A DNA stretch of 64,000 nt. Source: Nocardia nova SH22a. Its GTDB lineage: Bacteria; Actinomycetota; Actinomycetes; Mycobacteriales; Mycobacteriaceae. The first letter of the stretch is position 1, and each line of letters opens with the position of its first letter. Below are positions 58,529 to 64,000 of the stretch, in pieces. Location of the stretch: NCBI RefSeq assembly GCF_000523235.1, contig NZ_CP006850.1, forward strand, positions 3,720,001 to 3,784,000, read 5' to 3'. Below the pieces are notes generated by a model. It was given only the letters and a program-made list of their open reading frames with translations, was not told the DNA's origin and searched no databases. The position numbers and the translations under genes were made by a program.

Positions 58529-58555
58529 AACGCGCCAGCGGCCCGATCGGTTCCC
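58529..58555 (-). promoter_or_regulatory. SigH/SigR-type (redox-stress) promoter of rbpA
   Basis: On the minus strand GGGAAC is followed after 18 bases by GTTACAC, matching the GGGAA(T/C)-N16-19-GTT consensus; the GTT is 47 bases from the rbpA ATG. rbpA is a SigR target in Streptomyces. Confidence 0.7.
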
Positions 58556-58686
58556 GCTGACTGGCAACCGGCATATTTTACGGTCCGCGCCGGTCGCGGT
58601 CGGCATCGGCCCGGCCGAGCGCGGCGATCGGACGATTTCGATGCGATCCGCGCATGCCCGAGCGCGGGCCGCTAAGGTGTCGGGTC

Positions 58687-59013
58687 ATGTCGCGCCGTGT
58701 GCTGTCGTCGTGTTTGTGGTGCGGACGGGAGATCGCCGATTCCGATATCGGCCGTCGCCGGCGATACTGCCGGCAATCCTGCCGCCAGCGCGCCTACGAG
58801 CATCGAAAGGGGTTGGAGGGCACCGGAATCGCGGAGGATTCGGTGGTGCTGAGCGCACAGGAGGCCGCCGATCTGGCCGATCGCTGGTTCGCGGCCCGGT
58901 GCGCCGCCGAGGATGTGGCCACCGCCGTGGCGGAGGGCGCGTCGCCGGACGAATTGGCCGGCCTGACCGCGGATCTCGTGCGTCTGGCCAAGGACGCCGA
59001 ACGGCTGCGGTAG
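58687..59013 (+). CDS. Small zinc-ribbon-like protein
   Basis: 108 residues from the ATG at 58687. A Cys4 site C9-x2-C12...C28-x3-C32 (CLWCGRE, YCRQSCRQRAYEHRK) with a very basic second half looks like a zinc ribbon or zinc-dependent nucleic-acid binder. The C-terminal half is an acidic/alanine helical region (about 50-105). Divergent from rbpA; function unknown. A TAAGGT -10 box lies 8 bases before the start. Confidence 0.78.
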   Translation: MSRRVLSSCLWCGREIADSDIGRRRRYCRQSCRQRAYEHRKGLEGTGIAEDSVVLSAQEAADLADRWFAARCAAEDVATAVAEGASPDELAGLTADLVRLAKDAERLR

Positions 59014-59024
59014 CCGCCCGGTAC

Positions 59025-60005
59025 TCAGCCCACCCGGCGGTAGGCCGGCCCGCGCCGGTCCGCCTCGGCCCACCGGCGCCGGCCCAGCTGGGTGTCGACC
59101 GCCTCGATGACCTGCGGCACGGTGATCTGCAGCAGACCCGGATCGGGGGTGTCGCCGTAGCGATCGCCGGTGCGGCCCGCCCACAGGGCGATATGGCGAC
59201 CCGACAGATGCGGGGGAGGACCGTTGCGGCTGGGCGCGGTGGGGCCGAACAGCGATACCGTGCGGGTGCCGAACGCGGTGGCGAGGTGGGCGACACCGGT
59301 GTCTCCGCAGACCACCAGCGCGGCCTCGGCGACGGTGGCCGACAGTTCGATCAGGTTCTGCTGTCCCGCGGGCACCTGTCCGAGGGACAGTCCCGCCCGC
59401 GCCGCGATCTCCAAGGCCAGGTCGCGTTCGAATTCGTCACCGGTGACGACCACTTCCCGGCCCTGCACGAGCAGGTGGCGGATCACCGCAGCGAACCGCT
59501 CACCGGGCCAGCGCCGGGCCGGAGCACCCGCGCCGACGTGCACGACCACACAGTCGCGGTGATCGGTGGTGGCCACCGGCGGGACCAGACCGAGGTTGCG
59601 GCGGTCGGCGCTGATATCGGCCGACTCGAGCAACCGGCACCACCGGTCGATCTCGTGGAGTTCGGGTTGCCATGCGGGACCGTCGAGTTCGGGAAACGCG
59701 GAGGTGCGGTGGCTGAGCAGCCGGGTGGGCTGGGTCCGGGACAGTTCGACGACACCCTCGGCGCCCGGCCCCTGCAGGTTCACCGCCAGCGCGGGGGCGG
59801 GGCCGTCCCAGCGCAGGCTCTGCGGGTCGGCCGTGGGAATCATCTCGTCGACGGAGGTGATCAGGTCGACGATGGGTTTGAGGCGGTGTGGCGCGGCCAG
59901 CACGATGTGATCGTGCGGCCTGTCCCGGCGCAGCGCACGGAGTGCCGGGACCGCGGTGAGAAGATCACCCAGTCCGCGTGCGCGCAGCACGAGTACAACC
60001 GCCAC
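59025..60005 (-). CDS. Glycosyltransferase family 9 (heptosyltransferase-like)
   Basis: 326 residues, GTG start with AGGAG 7 bases upstream. GT-B fold: N-terminal LVLRARGLGDLLTAVPALRAL, C-terminal HVGAGAPARRWPGERFA and CGDTGVAHLATAFGTRTVSLFGPTAP, the nucleotide-sugar site of GT9 enzymes. Actinobacteria lack LPS heptose, so the acceptor is probably another glycan; not decidable here. Confidence 0.9.
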   Translation of the reverse strand: MAVVLVLRARGLGDLLTAVPALRALRRDRPHDHIVLAAPHRLKPIVDLITSVDEMIPTADPQSLRWDGPAPALAVNLQGPGAEGVVELSRTQPTRLLSHRTSAFPELDGPAWQPELHEIDRWCRLLESADISADRRNLGLVPPVATTDHRDCVVVHVGAGAPARRWPGERFAAVIRHLLVQGREVVVTGDEFERDLALEIAARAGLSLGQVPAGQQNLIELSATVAEAALVVCGDTGVAHLATAFGTRTVSLFGPTAPSRNGPPPHLSGRHIALWAGRTGDRYGDTPDPGLLQITVPQVIEAVDTQLGRRRWAEADRRGPAYRRVG

Positions 60006-60208
60006 CCTCTTCTCCTAGCCATCACCAAGCGACCCAGCAGTCCCGACCCACTCGATTTCGCGCCGCACCGGCGTCGCGCCCGAAGAGAGCCACCTGAGAA
60101 TGACTACCCGGGCCACTCGGACGTGAAACGCACGGATTTGCGCCGCGCCGAAGCGATCCGGGCGCAACCGTTCTACTACGCAATGTCGTTGAAACGGCTC
60201 GGATGATC

Positions 60209-60214
60209 TACGCT
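60209..60214 (+). promoter_or_regulatory. Putative -10 box (TACGCT) of the membrane protein at 60222
   Basis: Seven bases before the ATG. Confidence 0.45.
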
Positions 60215-60221
60215 GGCTGGC

Positions 60222-60572
60222 ATGACAGTCGTCTACAACCTGGTGGTCATCACCCATCTGCTGGGTCTGGCCGCGGTCATCGGCGGATACGCGGCCGGAC
60301 GGCCGGCGGTGTCGCAGGTGATGCTCTGGGGTGCGCGTGCGCAGATCGTGACCGGTCTGATCCTGGTCGGGATGGCCGACGGAATCGACTCCCTCGACAA
60401 GAATCTCGACATGGCCAAGATCGTGGTCAAACTGGTGATCGCGGTCGCGGTGGCCGGACTGGCCGAGATCGCCCACGCGGATGCCAAGCGCGGCAAGACG
60501 ATTGCCTGGATGGCCGACGCCGCGGGGCTGCTGGCGATCGCCAACGTCTTCGTGGCCGTGCTCTGGCACTGA
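60222..60572 (+). CDS. Small integral membrane protein
   Basis: 116 residues with three to four helices: about 4-24 (LVVITHLLGLAAVIGGYAAG), 32-50, 64-82 (IVVKLVIAVAVAGLAEIAH) and 94-114. The spacing of hydrophobic segments and the conserved His near the N-terminus recall small Mycobacteriales membrane proteins of unknown function. No neighbours in an operon. Confidence 0.8.
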   Translation: MTVVYNLVVITHLLGLAAVIGGYAAGRPAVSQVMLWGARAQIVTGLILVGMADGIDSLDKNLDMAKIVVKLVIAVAVAGLAEIAHADAKRGKTIAWMADAAGLLAIANVFVAVLWH

Positions 60573-60651
60573 GACCACCCGCCCGCCGCGGGAGGCATCG
60601 GACGCACACCGGCAGTGACTGCCGAGGTGCACCCGATGCCGTCGCCGGGAC

Positions 60652-61842
60652 TCAGCCCTCGAACAGCGTCTGCCCGAGATAGTCACCGGGACCGGCGATT
60701 CCGGGCGGGACGAGGAATACCGCCGAACCGATGGGGGTGGTCCAGGTGTTGAGCGCGTCGAACTCCGCCAGCCGCCGCTGCACCGGTAGGTACTGCGCGG
60801 CGATGTCGCGCTGGTAGGCCGCGAACAACAACCCCGAATTCGAGATCGCGCCCGGCGCCGGTGCGTCGTCGTAGTTGTATCCGCGGCGCAGGAACCGTTC
60901 CCCGTCGGTGGTGTGATGCGCCCGGGCGATATGCGACGAGGGCGGGATCACCGTGATGCCGTGCGCGTCGACGGCCGCGAAATCCGGATCATCGGATTCC
61001 CGCGTTCCGGTCAACGGCGCACCGGTCGCGATGCGCCGCCCCACCGACAGTTCCCGCCCGTCCGGATCGAGTTCGTCCCAGGTGTCCAGATTCATCGCGA
61101 TCCGCCGCAACACGAGGGACGTGCCGCCGCGCAACCAGGGCCGGCCGGCGCCGTCGTCCCACACCAGCCGGTCGAAATCGGTGCCGGTCGCGATGTTGAC
61201 CGTCCCGTCCACCTGACCCATCAGATTCCGCATCGTCTGCCCGGCCGGGGCGTCGCGGAATCCGCGCTGGATCCACCGGACGGTCACCAGCGAGGTCACG
61301 CTGCGAGACAACGCCCGGAGGGCGTGCGCCACCGCGGTCGCCTCGTCGGCGCAGATCTGCAGCAGCAGATCGCCGTCGCAGAACGCCGGATCGAGCCGAT
61401 CGATCCCGAATCCGGGCAGCGGCGCGAACCAATCCGGCCGCGCGGCCTCCAGTCCGGCCACGGTGAACAGGCGCGGCCCGAAGCCGACGGTGACGGTCAG
61501 GCGGGCCGGACGGCGGGCGAGGTCCGGTTCGGTATCGGCGAGTGCGGGCTCACCCCGGCACAGGCGCGCGGCGTCACCGGACCAGATACGCAGGATGCCC
61601 GCGATATCGTCCCGGGACGTGCCCGCCCGCAGATCGAAGGCCACGAATGCCACGTGCCGCTGCGGGACGGTCGCCACCCCGCCCTGATGGGCTCCGAAGA
61701 ACGGCTCGCGGGCGGTCCCGGGATCGGCGGGCGCCCCGGTACGCCACCGGTCGGCGCCCACGGCGATCCCGGCGGCACCGGCCGCGCCCGCCGCGGCGAT
61801 CCCGCCACCGAGCAACCGGCGCCGCGACAGCCGCTCAGCCAC
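60652..61842 (-). CDS. Dye-decolourising (DyP-type) haem peroxidase with Tat signal, EfeB-like
   Basis: 396 residues from the GTG at 61842; the GTG at 61866 is an alternative that overlaps the upstream gene more. Twin-arginine signal SRRRLLGGGIAAAGAAG at about 5-21. The DyP motif GQVDG (with catalytic Asp) is in LMGQVDGTVNI, and the proximal haem His lies in SSHIARAHH. Exported folded to the cell surface. The 8-base overlap with the PCu(A)C gene indicates coupling. Confidence 0.9.
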   Translation of the reverse strand: MAERLSRRRLLGGGIAAAGAAGAAGIAVGADRWRTGAPADPGTAREPFFGAHQGGVATVPQRHVAFVAFDLRAGTSRDDIAGILRIWSGDAARLCRGEPALADTEPDLARRPARLTVTVGFGPRLFTVAGLEAARPDWFAPLPGFGIDRLDPAFCDGDLLLQICADEATAVAHALRALSRSVTSLVTVRWIQRGFRDAPAGQTMRNLMGQVDGTVNIATGTDFDRLVWDDGAGRPWLRGGTSLVLRRIAMNLDTWDELDPDGRELSVGRRIATGAPLTGTRESDDPDFAAVDAHGITVIPPSSHIARAHHTTDGERFLRRGYNYDDAPAPGAISNSGLLFAAYQRDIAAQYLPVQRRLAEFDALNTWTTPIGSAVFLVPPGIAGPGDYLGQTLFEG

Positions 61843-62443
61843 CGTGCTTCGGGGCCGCGGCGTCACCGGACGGTGCGTAGTTCTCCTGATTACCCGCGAA
61901 ATCGCGCACCTGCGCGGTGAACGTGGTGCTGGAGCCGTCGGCGAATTTCACCGTGATCGGCGCCTGCGTCCCGGTACGCAGCGGGGCCTTCAGATCGATG
62001 AACATCAGATGATCACCACCGGGCGTCAGCTTCGCGGCACCGTGCGGCGGAATCACCAGACCACCGGCCTTGGGCCGCATCATGGTCCCGCCGTCCGCGG
62101 CGACGACCTCGTGGATCTCCATCCGGGCCGCGACCGGGGCGGTCGCGTCCACGATGCGCACCTCGCGGTCGCTGCCGTTGGCGAATTCCGCGAACGCCGA
62201 GGACATCCCCGAATCGGCGGCCTTGATCCACTGATTGCTCACGGTGACCGCATCGGCGTCCGCGCCGGGGTGTTCGGTACTCGAGGAACAGCCGGTGAGG
62301 GCGATCGATACGGCCGTCACCCCGGTCGCGAGTGCGGTCGCCGAGCGGCGTGCAGCGGTGCCGGGCCGGAAGCGGCGTGCGGACGGTGAAATGCGAGCGG
62401 GACGATGCCCGGACGCACGGGTTGGGCAAGGGACAAGAGACAT
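61835..62443 (-). CDS. PCu(A)C-type copper chaperone lipoprotein
   Basis: 202 residues. Basic n-region, hydrophobic segment and lipobox ALTGC (C52), so a membrane-anchored lipoprotein. Cu(I) ligands follow the family pattern: M108, H111 (RMEIHE), M121/M122 (TMMRP), H145 and M147 (GDHLM). PCu(A)C proteins deliver copper to cytochrome oxidase. Start ATG at 62443 with GGAG upstream. Coupled to the DyP peroxidase gene. Confidence 0.92.
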   Translation of the reverse strand: MSLVPCPTRASGHRPARISPSARRFRPGTAARRSATALATGVTAVSIALTGCSSSTEHPGADADAVTVSNQWIKAADSGMSSAFAEFANGSDREVRIVDATAPVAARMEIHEVVAADGGTMMRPKAGGLVIPPHGAAKLTPGGDHLMFIDLKAPLRTGTQAPITVKFADGSSTTFTAQVRDFAGNQENYAPSGDAAAPKHGG

Positions 62444-63038
62444 GTCTGGACTCCAGATGTGAGGAAAGGATGGTCGTCCCCGGGAGTGACCGTGGCGGCG
62501 GCAACCCGACGGTCGCTGCCGACACCACCGGCGGCGAACACCGGCAGATCACCGACCGCGTCGATCACCGGCGGGACGGATGCCGGGACGTCCGGTGGCG
62601 CGGCCGCACACCGGATGCCTGGCACGTGGATCGGTTCTTCGCGGGGGAAGGCGCTCACGAACTCGCGGCCCAGTGCGCAGCACCGCGCCTCGCTCGGCGT
62701 CCATTCCCGATCGCCACTCGCCCGGTTTCGACGGTTCGGCGCCGATCTCTCGGCCGAGCGGACGGACACGATCGTGAGGGCCCGGGACGTGTGGGTTCCG
62801 CGCGACCGGAACGCAGCGACGGCTGGAACGACGCGAGGACGTGTGGCGTCAGGTCGGAGCGGCGCAGGATCCGATGCCTCGCCATTCCGGGCGCACCGGC
62901 ATGTGGACAGTGCCCATGGTCCCGGCCGACACCGTTGCACATCCCGGCATCGATAGCCCGTGCCACCACATCGGATGGTCCGGAAACCAGCACTGCGGTC
63001 GCAACGACGAGGAGACAGACGGTCCTGTGCCGACCCGA
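62444..63038. other. 595-bp stretch without a convincing gene
   Basis: Several open frames cross it on both strands, but none has a conserved motif, plausible start or typical codon pattern. The best is 62655-62993 on the minus strand (112 residues, with CNGVGRDHGHCPHAG near its start), possibly a decayed His/Cys-rich metal protein. Low confidence. Confidence 0.35.
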
Positions 63039-63584
63039 TCAGGCCCGCGAAGGTTCGAGAAGCAGTCCCCACCCGACCGGCGGACCGCGCCGCCCGGTCC
63101 CCGACGCCGCGACCAGTCGGCGCCGCGGTGCGAAGACCTCGGGGAACGACGCGAATACCGGCGCCGAGGTGAATCCCAGGACCTGGCAGAGCTGCCGCAC
63201 CGCCCGCCGGATCCGCGAAACGGCCCGCAGCAGCGTCATTTCCGCACCGCGGATCAGTATCGCCCCGGCCACGACGGCCACGGCGTGCGCGACGAGCATC
63301 GGCGTCGTGAACAACGCGCCGTGACAGTGCGAACCGGTCGACAGCGCGATATGCCCGGACATCTGGCCGACTGTCAGCAGCCCCATCAACCGCACGGCCC
63401 CGGTGCGGCTGTACGCGGCCAGGCAGCCGATCACGCAACTACTCGCCAGGAGCAGCATGAGCGCGGCGGATCCGGGCGACACCGGGCCACCGGCCAGCGC
63501 GTGCGCGGCGATACTCACCGTCGCCGACGCGGCGGCGACACAACTGCCACGCAGCCGCATGGCCGGATCCGCAGTCGTTCGCAC
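63039..63584 (-). CDS. Hypothetical four- to five-helix membrane protein, copper-neighbourhood
   Basis: 181 residues from the GTG at 63584; a TACGAT -10 box (63591-63596) lies 6 bases upstream. Helices at about 10-30 (CVAAASATVSIAAHALAGG), 38-58, 65-85 and 95-115; the loop SGHIALSTGSHCHGALF contains His and Cys that could bind metal. A basic cytoplasmic tail follows (SRIRRAVRQLC). No family assigned; position upstream of the copper chaperone suggests but does not prove a metal role. Confidence 0.72.
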   Translation of the reverse strand: MRTTADPAMRLRGSCVAAASATVSIAAHALAGGPVSPGSAALMLLLASSCVIGCLAAYSRTGAVRLMGLLTVGQMSGHIALSTGSHCHGALFTTPMLVAHAVAVVAGAILIRGAEMTLLRAVSRIRRAVRQLCQVLGFTSAPVFASFPEVFAPRRRLVAASGTGRRGPPVGWGLLLEPSRA

Positions 63585-63590
63585 CCGGGC

Positions 63591-63596
63591 ATCGTA
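63591..63596 (-). promoter_or_regulatory. Putative -10 box (TACGAT)
   Basis: TANNNT six bases before the GTG at 63584. Confidence 0.45.
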
Positions 63597-63674
63597 TCGA
63601 GGCCCCGGCCGCGACCCCATGCCCAGGCCCATCGGTGTGCGGCGACTCACCCGGCGGCGCTGCGGACCGCACGA

Positions 63675-64000
63675 TCACAGGATCTCGAGCTCGGCCTCGC
63701 GCAGGTCCTCGGGAAACACGAAGCGCCGCAACGCCCAGAACCGGAAGGCCATCGCCAGCAGCACGCCCAGGATCTGGCCGGTCACGAAGTTGGACACCGC
63801 TTGCGCGAACGAGCTCACATGCGGCACCCGGATATCGAAGACGTAGAGCGCCACGGCCTGCGGAATCACCGTCACGCCGACCGCCAGCGCACTCACTGCG
63901 AAGAACAGCGCCGCCTCGTGACCGCGCTGGCGTCCGCCGCGCGTGTTGAACGACCACTCGCGATTGAGGATGTAGGACACGATCGTGGCGATCAGCACGC
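63675..64000 (-). CDS. GtrA-family membrane protein, 5' end cut by window
   Basis: The C-terminal 107-108 residues are visible. IVSYILNREWSFNTRGGRQRG is the GtrA family signature (second-third helix border with the W-x-F motif), followed by two helices (about 30-52 and 65-88) and an acidic tail. GtrA proteins are linked to polyprenyl-phosphate sugar flipping in cell-envelope glycan synthesis. The start lies beyond base 64000. Confidence 0.88.
   Translation of the reverse strand, partial: VLIATIVSYILNREWSFNTRGGRQRGHEAALFFAVSALAVGVTVIPQAVALYVFDIRVPHVSSFAQAVSNFVTGQILGVLLAMAFRFWALRRFVFPEDLREAELEIL

Noticed and set aside
62317..63438. 373-residue minus-strand open frame across the copper region
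   Set aside because: It overlaps both the PCu(A)C gene and the membrane protein in another frame and has no recognisable domain.

Overview
The window is high-GC actinobacterial DNA, most likely from Nocardia or a close relative in the Mycobacteriales. That assignment is inferred from gene content and order. Near-complete RbpA, a DUF4333 protein, three F420/PPOX-type flavoprotein-fold proteins and a CobIJ fusion are present. The gene order also follows Mycobacterium tuberculosis Rv2092c-Rv2089c, then Rv2074-Rv2061c, then Rv2053c-Rv2050. Many genes appear to be transcribed leaderless, with a TANNNT -10 box 6-9 bp before the start codon, and I used this to choose several starts.

Layout. 1-3.8 kb: end of a HelY-type helicase, a DUF4333 membrane protein, a 5'-3' exonuclease and a PepE-type peptidase. 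3.9-17.4 kb: aerobic cobalamin (corrin ring) block with an F420 biliverdin reductase-like protein, an SDR, cobL-cobK, cobIJ-cobH, cobG and riboswitch-controlled cobN. cobM is absent, and a duplicated 3' end of cobG lies downstream of cobG. 17.4-29.5 kb: a methionine aminopeptidase/XRE pair with twin operators, a TetR/F420 oxidoreductase pair, TldD/TldE, a TetR with a 33-bp dyad, a NarL-type two-component system, FxsA, an amidohydrolase and apolipoprotein N-acyltransferase (lnt).

29.6-58.1 kb is an accessory island between lnt and rbpA, which are neighbours in related genomes. It has three cargo segments: (a) a DHA2 MFS exporter, an AraC, a TetR and a dihydroxyphthalate decarboxylase-like protein; (b) a hydrolase, an AraC, an IrtAB/YbtPQ-like pair of ABC half-transporters, and a TetR with an SRPBCC protein; (c) a 4538-residue four-module NRPS followed by a DrrAB-type ABC exporter. 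Degraded copies of the lnt 3' end separate a from b (34.5 kb) and b from c (41.9-42.2 kb), suggesting the island grew by repeated events at the lnt 3' end.

The NRPS is the most interesting system. It has an EntF-like starter condensation domain, a first adenylation domain with the EntF serine code, three further modules with similar unassigned DALF-type pockets, and a thioesterase. A product of the form acyl-Ser-X-X-X, exported by DrrAB, is inferred. A siderophore role, with the IrtAB-like pair as importer, is possible but unproven: I see no starter-acid genes, no MbtH-like protein and no IdeR box.

58.1-64 kb returns to conserved sequence: rbpA with a SigH/SigR-type promoter, a zinc-ribbon protein, a family 9 glycosyltransferase, a small membrane protein, a DyP peroxidase, a PCu(A)C copper chaperone, a membrane protein and a GtrA protein cut by the window edge.
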